64,000 nucleotides of DNA from Adineta steineri (Eukaryota; Rotifera; Eurotatoria; Adinetida; Adinetidae): NCBI GenBank assembly GCA_905250115.1, contig CAJNOI010000185.1, positions 22,828 to 86,827 of the forward strand, in the 5' to 3' direction. Position numbers and translations under genes: made by a program. Shown in pieces: positions 11,880-24,878 of this stretch. Under the pieces are notes generated by a model. That model saw nothing but the letters and a program-made list of their open reading frames with translations, was not told the origin of the DNA and made no database searches. Position 1 is the first letter of the stretch; each line of letters opens with the position of its first letter.

Positions 11880-13683
11880 CTGAAATAAATGGAATATTTT
11901 TTCGTATTGTGGTCAATATTCAGTTTTATATATATATATTGAATGATATGACTAACTGTTTTTGAAAATATGACATCATTTATTCGGTTAATGAGGAAGT
12001 ACGAATGACAAAAATATTGCATAATCAATATGACATATTAATTGAAGTCAAATGTAGTAGATGTTTATTTCAAAATCAGAAGAAAAAAAAACATGATATA
12101 TCCTGAGTGTAGGAAAAGAATTTGCTATTATTTATAGATATAATCATAAGGGAAAGACGAAGATACAGGTAGCTTTCATCCTATTGGTCTTCAGATAGCC
12201 ATTAAGATTGTATTAGTGACTTTACAATCTATTTAGACATACAAGTTATCCGGGAATAATGAATGAGAATATTATATATATATACTTGTGTTTATTTTGA
12301 GAAGGATATTCAACAGAGTAAAATTTAATATATGTGGTAAGATGCTCGAATTTTGTATGATTTCCTAACGTCATAGGTGGAAAAATTCTAATTGAGATTT
12401 TTATTACAAATAAAAGTCGATAGCATGATGAACTATTCTTAGAATTTCTAGGAACAGTTTTCAGATCATCTGTCTATTACAACTGATAATCGGTAAATAA
12501 ATTTGCTCAAACAATATAGGCTGTGGTATTTTTTATTTTCATTGTTAAAATATTGCTTGAAACAGCCAGAAAACCTCATCTGTGTATAACAGATATTACT
12601 CAAGATTTTTTTAAAGTATGCGTATATATAATTCTTTATTGGAATAAAGATTTGGAATGAACCGATTTTTCATTTCTCGTCATCAATGAATATGCTCAAG
12701 TACTTTTGTATGAACAAAGGTTCAAAGAATTCATCATTAATGAATGAAATAGCTAGAATATTAGTTGGATAATCTTCAAAATTAGAAAAACAAAGGAATG
12801 ACGAGATAAATAGCTGAGAAAAATAAATGTAATCTCACTATCATTAATGTTCTTATTTATTGTAAAGAACTTCATTTGATTGTTATCATATGTGTATGTG
12901 ATGCATGCATGCCCTCTTCATAGATGGTTCTGTAATACTAAGTTTCTATAGGTACAAATTTTATCCACTAGTTTTCAACGATAAATAATAACATGTATAT
13001 ATATTATTGAAGCATCACAAAAGAAAATATCTATTTTTATCAATATTTTAGTATATATATTAATAAATTGAAAATTGAATTGACTTATCTATAGATTATT
13101 ATTTAAAAAATAATGAAATATACAAGTTCAATTAATTTTTAAACAATATATTAAATGATTTTTATAATAGTTATCTTTTCATAGATTTTATTCTATACAA
13201 TTTTGATTTCTGTAGAGTTTCAATGCGAAATGAATTATTAGACACATATAATTGCGATTTTTTCTATGTTCACTACGAGTAATCAACAGAATTTATCACT
13301 AAAATCTTGTAGATACTCATTAATGATTGAACAATTTTGCAATAGACTACTTATTTTCTATCTTCAGATAATAAACAATATATTGAACATAATTTATATC
13401 TAACTAAAAAGAACAAAATAATTTCTATGTAATAAGCTTTGTGTGTTGAATAGCCTTGTTTTATTGATTACTTGACGTATCGATTATTGAAGGAAGAATA
13501 GCAATCATAACGAGCAAAATATTGACATTGAAATTTATGACTAAAGTTATTTTTTTAGTTCAATTGTAAATAGTTTATATACCGACGAATAGAAATATTC
13601 AAGATGTCCGCAAACGACTTTTTTAATTGCTATATATCTATATGTTTCAAAAGAAATTTTCTATTGTTTATTATTTTAGACAA
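11880..13683. other. Intergenic AT-rich DNA between divergent F-box and FASTK genes
   Basis: Both genes start at the edges, so both promoters must lie here. I see no coding ORF, RNA gene or clear repeat. Just before the FASTK start the sequence ATTTTAG|ACAAATG resembles a splice acceptor, which may mark a 5' leader intron or a trans-splice site. Confidence 0.4.
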
Positions 13684-16470
13684 ATGTTTCGATATTCTAT
13701 TATTAACCATTGTCGATGGTCAGTTTTATCATCATTAATTTCTCGTCATTCCAGTAAAAATTATTCACCAACATTGAAAAAGAATTTTGATAAAAAAACT
13801 TTCGATTATTTTTATACACGTCGTTTGAAAATATTTCATGATAATCAACAACAAATGTCCAATCATATACGTACACATCTTGAGTCACTATTAAAAACTT
13901 CATCGATTATTACTAATCTTAATGATTTAAATACTAGAAATACAATGAAAAATTTTTCACAAACTTTAACAATAGAACAATTTAATGATCTATTATTTTT
14001 TGCTTATGAACATAATATTAAACTTGATTTTTTAATCAAACGTTTAATTGAATGTTTAATACCAATGAATAAAACGATATCTTCAAATTTATTTATTGAA
14101 TTTATTAATCTACTTGTTCTTCATCAACAAAAATATTATGATTATCAAACAAAAAATCCAAATAAAATCTTAGAAAATATTATTTCAAGCTTTGAATTTA
14201 ATTTAACCGATGAACAAATTAAAAATATTTCATTAATTGATCTTAGTCTACTTTGCTCGGCTATGTATCGTTTACAAATGCCATTAAAAAATCAAAATTT
14301 ACTCGATTATATTGGTCAATATTTAATAAATGATGAGAAGAAGAAAATACTTTCAGCTGTTGATAAACAAAATTTTATTAAAATTTTAACTTTATCAAAT
14401 TATGGAAAAATTTCTATAGCGAATTCGTTAACCAATCGTTTTAATCAATCATTTGAACAACATAGAAAATTAAAATTAAATACGTTTAGTTATGAAATTG
14501 TTCGAATGACAATGCGTATTGGAATTTATTTATTAACATTTCGTTTTTATTCAAAAGATTTTTTTCATAATTGTTTAAAACTAATTGAATTCGAATCAAA
14601 TTCATCATCAACATTATATCGAGCAAAAGATATGATACAAATAATGAATACATTGATTTATATGGGTTATATTAAAAAAAATAATATCAAATATATGAAT
14701 TTAATTTATGTACATGATAAAATGAAACAATTTGAACAAAAACCAGAACGTCTTGTTGATGTTCTAGCACCATTGGCAATGATTGGAGAATTTCCTGAAG
14801 ATTTATTAGAAAAACTTTTTGCAAAAGAAAATTTAAATCAATTATCAGGTAAGATTAAGCTTTGTCGAACATAAAAGTTTTCCTATATGACGAATAGTTG
14901 AGTCAAGTATCGGAATATCGAAAAAATAAGACATGTTTTCTATTGTATGATTAAATAGTAACACTTTAACAGAGATCAAACATAAATACAAAGGAAATAT
15001 ATGAAGAGTAGCAGTTTTTCTGTTTAGTAATTACGAATCATAAAGTATTGAACTATTTCATAGTAGTTAGTCATGAACTATAGATGCTTATAGTTATTAT
15101 ATACTCGAGAAATCGCCTTTTTCAATTTTTGTATTTTTCATATTTCTATGACACATCAAATCTTATAGATATAATACGTTTTCTATAATAAAATTGAGAA
15201 GTAGAATGACAGCTCTTTCACTTATAGATATGTCTCAATAGTATAGAAGAATTTAATAATAGGACTTAGTAATTAATGATCCGAGATATGATAATTTCGT
15301 GTGAAAAACATCATTAATCACCCTTCATAGTTAAATTGAGCCGTTATTGTAATATTTCGAATAATACGTCTTTTTGTAAATAACCAAGCAGCTATGAGAA
15401 GAATTTATAACTTTAATGTCTTCGTTCTTACGAAACTCTAATATTCCTGCCGTGTTCATTGATTGTCAAGCATGATTTCTTAAAATATCCTTTAGTTTCA
15501 TATTAAATATAATAAAATTTTCCTCGAAATAATGTAATACCTTATACTATTTAATGATTGTATTTATTATCTTCTAGAATCTCGGATGAAAGAAAAGTTA
15601 TTCTTTATATCTCAATCACATAAACTACTTTGTTCTCCACAAAGACCATATCTTGATCAGGTTTGATTTTATACTAATCAATAGATTTAATAGTTATAAT
15701 ATATATTATTTTCAGTAGATGTATCTTGATTCATTACCACGTCATTTATATGGTTCTTGGGAAATAGAAAAACGTAAACGACCCTATTTTTCTATTGTTA
15801 TGCAACGATTATTAGAATGTGTACCTAATCGATATTATGTAAAAAGTGCTTTTATTTTAAAACATTTCAAAAGTCCTGGTATGAAAATATTAATTTTTAA
15901 ATAAACAAAAAGCTTATTAATATTATTTCAGATATTATCATTCATTTAAATACTAATCAACAACCACAGATCATACCAAATGAAACGAAGAAAAGTCTTC
16001 AATCCTTCGATAAAAATGAAGATAATGGTTCAATGTAAGTTGTTCGAATACATGACACATTCTTCTATCTTATCCGTAGTATATGACCTTTATAGAAAGT
16101 CTTCTTCCTATTTATCTCGTAGATGTTAATCAAATAAAGAAACTATTGACTGAAAATAGTCCGCGTCTTTTTGTCGTCTGTTTAGGTATGCACTCGAAGT
16201 ACTTTGTGAAGAGGAATTATGTGCAAATGATCCATTACGACCACTTGGTTTATTCTATGCTAAAGCTCGTCAATTACAAAAACTGAATTATATACCTGTG
16301 ATTGTAAGAATATCTTTGTTTTTTTTTCTCTGTCATACTTATATAGTTATTTTTTTACATGTTAGATCTATCCAAGCGATTCTTTACATCAAGTAAAAAC
16401 GAAGGAAGAAATATTTAAATGGATTGTGAAACGTGCGCAAGCAACAGAATTGTTATTAAATGAGAACTAG
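13684..16470 (+). CDS. FAST-kinase-domain (FASTKD) mitochondrial RNA-binding protein
   Basis: Six exons: 13684-14848, 15578-15660, 15719-15878, 15932-16034, 16186-16303, 16366-16470, in phase, 577 aa. The start MFRYSIINHCRW was preferred over an upstream in-frame Met because a splice-acceptor-like AG lies between them. The basic N-terminus fits a mitochondrial presequence. The middle is all-alpha FAST_1-like (LSLLCSAMYRLQMPLKNQ). The C-terminus is RAP-like: YALEVLCEEEL, PLGLFYAKARQLQKLNY, then IPVIIYPSDSL, matching the RAP beta-alpha-beta order. Family role: processing and stability of mitochondrial RNAs; the member cannot be named. Exon 5 is chosen so that the RAP strand stays in phase; the alternative frame through 16083-16286 gives no RAP match. 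Intron 1 is 729 bp. GCC1 follows after 97 bp on the same strand. Confidence 0.75.
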
Positions 16471-16533
16471 TCATAGTTTATTATTAGAAAAAGAAAAATT
16501 TGATTTTTCTAAGGAAAACAACGTGGTTATTAT

Positions 16534-16571
16534 TTTTCTTTAAAAGTTTTAGATAAAAAATGAATAAATGA
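16534..16571 (+). promoter_or_regulatory. Splice-acceptor-like site and 3-codon uORF before GCC1
   Basis: A pyrimidine-rich tract ends in TTTTAG at 16552, 82 nt after the FASTK-gene stop and 15 nt before the GCC1 start. Between them ATGAATAAATGA (16560-16571) is a three-codon upstream ORF whose TGA overlaps the main ATG (16568). Spliced-leader trans-splicing is reported for bdelloid rotifers, so this could be the acceptor of a downstream cistron. A cis-spliced 5' leader is also possible. Confidence 0.4.
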
Positions 16572-19500
16572 TGTCATCTAAAAGTGAATTAACAAAAACT
16601 ATTGAAAATCAGCAATCGCGAATAACACGTCTTGAACAACGTTTGGGAGGTAAATTATTTTTTAATAAAAATTCCTTTGTTTTTTTTCTATTATCAAGTT
16701 TTACAATAAACTAGATGTTGTTTCTGCTTATAAAAATTTACAAAAAGAAAAAGAAGCTCTCGAATCTACTGTACGAGTCTTATCATCTACAACATCAAAT
16801 GTAGAAAAATCTAATACAGAAACAGAAACAAATTTAAATACACAAGAAGTAAAAAACATCTATTTAAATTGATAAATTTTATTCATTTATAAATATAGAA
16901 TACAGAATCTGGTAATGAAACAGAAACTACTCATGCAGCATCAAGTGAACATTCAACAATACAAGATAAACTTCAAACACTACAACAAAATGTTACTATT
17001 ATTACCGAACAAAAAAATCGTATGGAACAAATGTTTCAATCAGACAAACGTAAACTTAAGGTGAAATTATTTGATTTACGTTTCTAAATAAAATGAAATA
17101 TTTTTATTTTAGACTGAAAATGAAGAATTAAAAAAATTACTTGAAGAAACAAAAGCAGAAAATATTATTATTAAAGAAAAATCTGATCATGAAATTAAAG
17201 AGGTAATTATGCTGAAGTCATACAAAAGATTTTTAAACAAAAACTCAAATTTCATTTCTAAATGAATAATTCTCTACTTTCAGTTAAAAAAACAATTGCG
17301 TCAATCTCAACGTGATCATGAACGTGAAACAGCTGATCATAATGTTATGGTACGTGAATTACAAACGATTCTTTCAACTGAACGCAATAAATCGGAAACT
17401 ATGGAACATCAAGTATGACATTGATATAAAACACGAAAAAAAGACATTCAATAATGACTAGTATTTATTTGAGCAATAAAAATAGCTGAATGAGCAATAA
17501 TTAAAATACGAATTAGTAAGAATCTTTGAGCAGTCTTAAATCTTGAGGGTGTGGGTCAAAATGAAGGAGGGACACCCACACCCACTCTCGAGATGGTTTT
17601 CATCGGTTTTGATTCCTTTTTTATTTACCTATTGCACTATTATTGGAAGATTTCCGTTCCGTATCAATGTCATTTTCACTATCAGAAATATATTGCGCTA
17701 CACGTTGTGACTGAACTGTCTGTGGAAATCAACTATTAAGAGAAAATTTAGTCTAATTGATCGCTATTGAATGTATCATTCTCTCTTATAAACGAGTGTA
17801 GTATATACACATAAACAGGATGGGAAAATTCAAAGATAATGAGGGAAAAACAAGGAGAAAGAAAAGTACCTAAACGAGTCAACGTTTGGAAAATACCTCA
17901 GATCAGGGGCGTAGCGAGATCCCTAAGACAGGGGGCGCGAAAGTTTAGTACTTCAATTTCTAAAAGCAGGGGGAAGCGCAACACCCTTTTTACTTAAATC
18001 TAACACAAAAAAACCTCGTTTTTGATTTTATTGACCAAGAAAAACAAAACTTTTCCAAAGCAGGGGAGCGTGACACCACACGAGGCCCCTAGTCGCTACG
18101 CCCTTGTCTCAGATGAAAAAGAAAAAAACAATATATATTTGGAGATCCTGAATAAGCCATGTATACGATACAATCAAAAGAAAGTATTGAACACAGACGA
18201 ATGATACTGTAGTACCTGGATTTATATTGCTTCCTATACATACGATTTATTGTCAATTTAAATAAATTTTGCTCATTGAATATAATTATTGCTCATTCAG
18301 TATTATTATTGCCAAATTTCATTACTGCTCATTTAGATTATTTTATTGCTCATTTAAATATAAGTCTTTAATACTTTAAATTTAATTAGTATGACGAATG
18401 TCGAGCAAAAGTTGTTACATTAGAAAGTCAATATGATACATTGAAAAAGCAATATAATAATTTAAATACACAATATCAAACAAAAGTAAATGAATTAAAA
18501 GAAAAAGATTCGTAAGTTTAGAATAAAAAATTTTAAATATAAATATTATTTTCTTTTTTTTCTTCTAAAGAGTCGATGTTGAAGAATTAAAGCGTTCAAA
18601 AGAAAAAGTTGTTGAATTAACGACAAAAATAAAAGATTTAGAAGTAAAATAAATGTTTTGTAATAGATTTAATTTTTGGTATATTTATTTATTAGGCTAA
18701 ATATACTGAACAATTACGTGTAGAATCAAAACGTAATCAACAATTAGAAAAAAAATTAACTGATAATACAACTGAATATGCTCAAAGAACGTCAACAAAT
18801 GAAACACATATTGCAGAATTATCTGAACAAATTGGTGTTATTGAAAAACAACGGTAATACATCTTTTTCTCTCCTTTGATATATTCCTCAATCGTTTTGT
18901 ATTTGTTTATTTAAATAAATATCTTTCAGTGCACAAGATCAAATGGCTATTCAACGTTTAAAAGAACGTATAGCTCAACTTGATGTTGAAAATTCTCTCT
19001 TAACCAAAGCTTCATCAGCATCCATCGAACAAGATGATATTGGTGGAACAAATGATGATAGTGATAATCATCATGATCTAGATACATTATTAAAACATAT
19101 TTCTAAACTAAAAGTTTTAATACGTGTTGCAAATGATCGTTTTGGGAAATCTCTAACAATTGAAGGTAAAGAAAAAGTATTTATCTAGTCTAATTAGTTT
19201 ATTTGATTTTACATAAGATGTTCTTAATATTGATCGTGAAATATCATCTGGTGCAATAAATGGATCAAATTTATCTTCAGAAAATAATAAAATCTTGCAT
19301 ATTAAATGTCATGAAGAAATCGATCGACTTAAAGGTGAATTAGAAAATTATCGAAATAAAACTGTGGCAGCATTTAAAGCAAAGGCATTCAAGGTATATA
19401 GTCTAACAGAGCCGATATTATTATTACTTAATATTTTTTTGTATTGATCAAAATCTATAAATAAGAATGTACCGAGCCCGAACGGCTCGGGTATCAAGAT

Positions 19501-20515
19501 GGACGTGGGAGTGGGCGGGTGGGAGTGGGCGGGTGTGAGTGCGGGTACTATCCTTTTCACTCTCACTCACTATTTTCACCCACACTCATCCTGATACCCG
19601 AGCTCGGTACATCCCTATCTATAAAAAACGTTTCTTGTCTTTCAGGATACAAGTTCAACAAAAGAAATCGATGATTTACGTAATCAAATTGATCAATTAC
19701 GTGAAAAATTAGTTAATAGTCAATCATTATATAATTCTGAAACTGATCGACATACCCAAGTAGTTGAAAAACTTGAATCATGTTTAACAGCTATTCGTGA
19801 ACAACATCGTCAAGAGACTGAACAAATTTTAACAAAAAAACGTGGTGAATTAAATGAACTTGAATGTGAATTAGAAAAACAACGTGAACGTACAGTACGT
19901 TTATTAAATGAAAAAGATCGAGAATTAGAAACATTACGAAAACAATTAGATAATTCTCCAATAATTGATAAACAAGTATCTCATACATCATCAATATCCG
20001 ATTTAAAAGAAACTAATGAACCAACAACAATTATGACGGAATTATTTCCTCAACATCTTTCAACATCAACAAATGGTGGACCAATAAGTCCATTGAATTC
20101 TGATTATAATTATCTTGTATATTTTAATGAAAAACAACAATTACTTGAACAAGAATTAAGTGCATTAAAAAAAGAACGTCGTGAATTTGACTCAACAATA
20201 AGAGAGTTACAACAAAAATATTCATATGAAATAAGTCAACTGCAAATTTCAAATGAACAATTAACTGAAGATTTAGAACATATTAAATTAAGTACGCAAA
20301 GAAATGAAAATTTAACAAAAAATGAACATAATATTGATTACATAAAAAATGTTTTTTATCATTATTTACTTTCTAATGATACACAAGTTAAACATACAAT
20401 GGCGAACGCTTTAATGACAATTTTACATTTTTCATCAAAAGAAAAAGCGAAAATTGAAAATCAAAAACCTAATAATAGTTTAGCAACTGGTGGTGGTTGG
20501 TTTAATACAAAATAG
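16568..20515 (+). CDS. GCC1: GCC1-like golgin with C-terminal GRIP domain
   Basis: Eleven exons: 16568-16649, 16715-16848, 16899-17060, 17113-17202, 17284-17412, 18390-18511, 18571-18643, 18696-18853, 18930-19165, 19218-19393, 19646-20515, all in phase, 743 aa (human GCC1 is 775). The body is almost continuous coiled coil rich in Glu/Lys/Gln. The C-terminus is a GRIP domain (about 685-728: NIDYIKNVFYHYLL then ANALMTILHFSSKEKAKIE) with a Trp-containing tail (GGGWF). GRIP golgins are recruited by Arl1-GTP to the trans-Golgi and tether endosome-derived vesicles. The block LVYFNEKQQLLEQELSALKK before the GRIP resembles GCC1 more than golgin-97 or golgin-245, but assignment within GRIP golgins rests on this and length. 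Introns 5 (977 bp) and 10 carry hAT-like MITEs. Confidence 0.78.
17543..17592. repeat. G-rich hairpin, TGTGGG type
   Basis: GAGGGTGTGGGT pairs with ACACCCACACCC across a short loop, inside GCC1 intron 5. It is one of about sixteen similar foldbacks in the window. Confidence 0.6.
17904..18106. repeat. hAT-like MITE in GCC1 intron 5
   Basis: CAGGGGCGTAGCGA at the left end faces the reverse complement of CAAGGGCGTAGCGA at the right end. The flanks CCTCAGAT (17896-17903) and TCTCAGAT (18107-18114) match at 7 of 8 positions, an 8-bp target duplication. CAGGGGCGTAGC-type ends are typical of animal hAT elements. No transposase is present. Confidence 0.82.
19462..19617. repeat. hAT-like MITE in GCC1 intron 10
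   Basis: A 156-bp element starts TAAGAATGTACCGAGC and ends in the reverse complement of TAGGGATGTACCGAGC. A perfect 8-bp TSD, TCTATAAA, lies at 19454-19461 and 19618-19625. The interior holds GTGGGAGTGGGCGGG-type G-rich repeats and a C-rich arm, so it overlaps in character with the dispersed G-rich hairpins. Confidence 0.85.
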
Positions 20516-22140
20516 CATATAGACATTGTTTTTTTTGTTCTCTATTTATTTTACATTCCATATATATTTAAAGAATGTTCCATAATATCTCACAATAAAT
20601 TGTCTATAAAACTTTTCATGCTTTTTCTTCATAATGAGATAATGAAATTTTTCACTATCAGAAATAAAAAAAACTATTGAACATCTTCAATTTATGGAAG
20701 AAATTGAAATGCATCGTAACAGAAGACTGAACCTGTGATATTTACTGATTATGCACTTCACATATGTTATCTTATCGTATATATATAACATCATCCTTGG
20801 TGGCAACTACAGACGATAATAGTCAATCGAGAATGGTTCATCAAACAATAGACTATTCATATTGGGACGTTATCAACTAAGTGTTGAGATAATTATGAGT
20901 GCGAAGATGAAGTGATATCCTGAAAGAAGCGAACAGGAAGTATCACGACTGAAAAAATATATATGTGAAGAGTACAATCAGCAAATATTATAGTTTCATT
21001 CTTCTGACAAAAACTTCAATATCCTCTGTTCTCAATGTTGACTCTAACATCCTGCATTGACAGGAGCTTTTCCCACCATTTCTTACGTAGATCCCTGTAA
21101 CCGAAAACAAATGATGTTACTTTTGTAGTCATACAGAAAATTAAGTTGCATTTTGGTTTCACTTACCTACCTTAACGATATAGACATGGGTATATTTGAC
21201 GAGAGAGAATAAATTTATCACTCATATCTTTAGGACGATCTTTTAAAATTCACGCTTATTTTTTTAGATCGAACACTTACTTTATTCGCATTTCATGCTA
21301 GTTTTCTATAAATAGATTGGTATTCATTTAATAATAAAACTATTATAAACAATCGTATATTTCAATCTTGTTGCAGTTAGAGAAAGTAAAGATTTTAAGT
21401 AGATATATTGTTCTTAGAAAAGAATTTCACTTTATTATCGAACACTCTTTTTATATTTATATTCAAATAAACTTTAGAAAACGAAAACTTGGTTAGGTAA
21501 TGATTTTATCATTTCGATANNNNNNNNNNNNNNNNNNNNNNNNNNNNNNNNNNNNNNNNNNNNNNNNNNNNNNNNNNNNNNNNNNNNNNNNNNNNNNNNN
21601 NNNNNNNNNNNNNNNNNNNGAGAGAGAGGGAGAATAAATTAAGAAACATTATTGATTTATTCGAGTCTGTTTTGGATCTAAGATCCCTAGAATAAAACAA
21701 TAAAAAAAGATTTTTAATAAACTATACGATTAGTCACAGCATATCAGTTCATTGAATTCAATGGATATTTACTGCACAACGAAAAAAAAAAGTGTAAATC
21801 CAGGTACTAGACGTGGGACTTAAGATTAGAGATGTATAATGGAAATATTTGAAAAACAAGTAAAAACATACAGAAAATCTAATTTTATTATGGAAAATAA
21901 ACTATGAGTCATATTAATGTTGTTTCCTTTTGATTTTACTAGATGTCATTTTAATGGTTTTTGTACCTCTATCATTATATATGTATATGTGGGAGTTAAT
22001 TTTAAAATTCAGTTGTTTTCTAAAGACGATTGAATGTTACGATCGATTCTGGAACAGACGAAAAATGAAAATTTACTTGATGGGCTAAATTTGCAAAGAT
22101 ATATAAGATCATTCATTTTGATTATATATAAATAGAATAT
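20516..22140. other. Intergenic region with assembly gap, no gene seen
   Basis: Downstream of GCC1, AT-rich without credible ORFs. It includes the 100-N gap and a short GAGAGA stretch immediately after it. Confidence 0.45.
21520..21619. other. Assembly gap (100 N)
   Basis: Exactly 100 undetermined bases, probably a scaffold placeholder of unknown true length. The right edge starts with a (GA)n microsatellite, a likely cause of the break. Confidence 0.95.
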
Positions 22141-22499
22141 TTTTACTATCTTCTTGAGGATGGGTGTGGGTGTGTTCTTTTACAAGATAGTAAGAAAGAT
22201 TCAATCGATAAAAGAGAAATTGAAAGTGATGTCATAGTCTTATCGAAGGTTGAAGAAAAAGATGATGTTTGAAAGAATATAAGTAATAGTTCATTGATTT
22301 AAAAAGAAAACGTAATTTTCATACGATGAGTAGTAATCATTTCTTCGACTATTTTCATCTCTGAAATACAATATATTCTGAGAAAATACTTGTGTGATAT
22401 CTCCTTGCCCATAACTTAGAAATAACACATTTCGGTATAAGTTAAAAGAGCAGAAGAAAACAAATTACGATAACGTAAAGGAAAAAAATACTATATGGC

Positions 22500-23043
22500 T
22501 ATATATGGAAGAAAATACCATGTGACCAAATATGTGGTTAATGTAGAGAACGAATCATTTATTTATTCGCTTACAAGTATAGTATAGACGAAATTCAATT
22601 CTTCGAAATACTTTCATTTTGGTAAGTTAGTCTCTTGAAATAATATAAAGAATGAGCAAAAAAGAATGTTATATAATGACCATCTTGATAATGAGAGTAA
22701 TGATGATACCAGTGTAGGACTGGTTTAAAATGAACATAGCGATGCACTAGAGTGAAGTAGAGATTAATATATCATCCATTTCGAGGGTCAAGTTATGGGT
22801 ATAAATCCGTGTTTAACCTTTAACTACATTCAAATCTACGTTAAAACATTCTTTCGTTGAAAAAACATCACTAGAGCTATTTGAATTTTTACTTAAAATT
22901 AAAAGCACATTATTATTATCGATGAGATTTTGCTGTACGAAAAAGTTCTTTTTAAGTGTCGTTTACAATTGAACAATGTTTTTATTATTATCCAGTTATT
23001 AAGTTTACATCTAGAAAATTAGATTAGAAAATATTCATTTATT
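22500..23043 (+). promoter_or_regulatory. Conserved 5' region and leader intron of NHL gene A
   Basis: A TATATATGG-containing stretch near 22500 is followed by a leader ending CATTTTG|GTAAGTTAG (donor at 22622). The intron ends TTCTAG 22 nt before the start codon. The same donor and acceptor recur at genes B and D, and the acceptor at E. The block is near-identical to those upstream of B and D, so it was duplicated with the genes. A G-rich arm (22155-22175) lies at its outer edge. Confidence 0.5.
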
Positions 23044-23065
23044 CTAGAAATTTATATTCAAACAC

Positions 23066-24878
23066 ATGGCAATGACAAACAATAAAACACATTGTTTTAC
23101 ATGCAATAAAGATAAAATAACATATCCTTGTGATGGATGTTTGAAAAAGTTTTGCTTAATGGATTTAACAAAACATCGTCAACTATTAAATGAAGAATTA
23201 AATCATATTATTAATGATTATGATCAGTTTAAACAAAGATTCAGTGAACAAAAACCCAGTGTGCACGATCTTTCATTAATAAATGAAATTAATCAGTGGG
23301 AAATAGATTCAATTATAAAAATTCAACAGAAAGCAAGAGATTGTAGAAATATTATCATTGAATCTTCACAAACATTTTTGAATGATATTGACAAGAAGTT
23401 TAATGATTTAAATGAACAAATAAAACAGTTTCGTAATGAAAATGAATTTAATGAGATTAATTTAAATTATTTAAGAAATGAATTAATGAAAATTAGCGAA
23501 GAATCAAATAACCCATCAACGACTTCTATTCAGCAAGATTCTCAACCATTTATTAATGAAATTTCAGTTATTTCATTAGAAAGTAAGTTTGTAAAAAGTA
23601 GAGCAAAAGAAATCGAAAATGCTATTGATTTATTTATTGATGAAATCAATAACAATATAATATTAATATAAATCAAAAATGTAATTTATTTGTTTATCAA
23701 AGAAAAGAATAATTAGATGTGAAATATAAGTTAACTAAAAATTTTTTCTTCAACGCTTGAAAAGATGTTTGATTCTTTGTGAATTATTCTAACAAAAACC
23801 AAATAATTTATAAATAGATATTAGTAGAATTTCATCACTCTAGATATTTGATTTTTTGAAGTTCTTGATAAATTAGAGTAATAAAATATAATTTGTCTCT
23901 TTGTTAAATATATTTATTAACGTTTCATTCAAAATGAATCTGTTCTTTCTTCTTCTTCTTTTCATCAAAACCGGTTGTTTTTATTCTTTTCTAGAACCAA
24001 AATTCAAGAAATGGAATCAAAATGCCATCACTATGGCTGGTGGAAATGATAAGGGATACAACTTAAATCAACTCAATCGTCCCACTGGCATTTTTATTGA
24101 TAAAAAGAAAAATATTTTCATTGCTGATTATGAAAATCATCGTGTTGTTGAATGGAAATGTAATGCAAAGGAAGGACAAATCATTGCAGGTGGAAATGGT
24201 AGAGGAAATCGAATGGATCAATTAAAACACCCAACAGATGTGGTCGTTGATCAAAAAAATCATTCGATCATCATTGCTGATAGTGATAACAGACGAGTGA
24301 TTCAATGGTTGAATCAAAGGCAACAAATTCTCATCGCCAATATTGACTGTTTTGGTTTGGCAATGGATAAATATGGATTTCTTTATGTTTCAGATTGGAA
24401 GAAGCATGAAGTGAGACGATGGAAAATGGGAGAATACAACAACGAAGGAATTATAGTGGCAGGTGGAAATGGACAAGGAAATGAACTGAATCAACTCAAT
24501 AATCCTACTTTTATTTTTGTTAATGAAGAACAATCTGTTTATGTATCAGATCAAAACAATCATCGTGTGATGAAATGGAGAAAAAATACAAAAGAAGGAA
24601 GAGTTGTAGCTGGAGGAAATCTGAATTACTTGCTTTACCCTCGAGGAATAACTATTGATAATTTTGGGCAAATATACGTAGCAGATTTTTGTGGTCCTCG
24701 AATAATGCGTTGGTGTGAAGGAAAAGAAGACGGTGAAATTGTTATTAGTGGAAATAGTACAAAAAATAAATCAAATCAATTATATGGTCCCATGGGTTTA
24801 TCTTTTGATGATGATGGAAATCTTTATATTGTTGCTCGTGACAATCATCGAATTGAAAAGTTTGAGATAATTTTGTGA
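23066..24878 (+). CDS. NHL gene A: B-box-like zinc finger, coiled coil, six-bladed NHL propeller
   Basis: Exons 23066-23582 and 23995-24878 join in phase 1 to give 466 aa. Residues 10-37 hold a B-box-like finger, C-x2-C-x8-C-x2-C-x4-C-x2-D-x3-H. A helical, Asn/Glu/Lys-rich coiled coil fills about 40-165. The terminal exon encodes six NHL repeats of about 45 aa (IIVAGGNGQGNELNQL ... VYVSDQNNHRVMKW). The third blade is degenerate and lacks the AGGNG loop. The order resembles TRIM-NHL proteins without a RING, so ligase activity is not expected. In TRIM-NHL proteins the propeller binds RNA or protein; the ligand here is unknown. Blades 5 and 6 have lost usual D/N residues (FCGPRIMRW, VARDNH), suggesting relaxed constraint. 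An in-frame Met at 23934 would give a signal-peptide start for the propeller alone. A polyadenylation-like AATAAA follows the stop. Confidence 0.8.

Noticed and set aside
16083-16286. ORF between FASTK exons 4 and 6
   Set aside because: Its frame differs from the RAP-domain frame and it contains the acceptor used by exon 5; best read as intron plus shifted exon.
21509-21700. ORF spanning the N gap
   Set aside because: Most of it is undetermined sequence.
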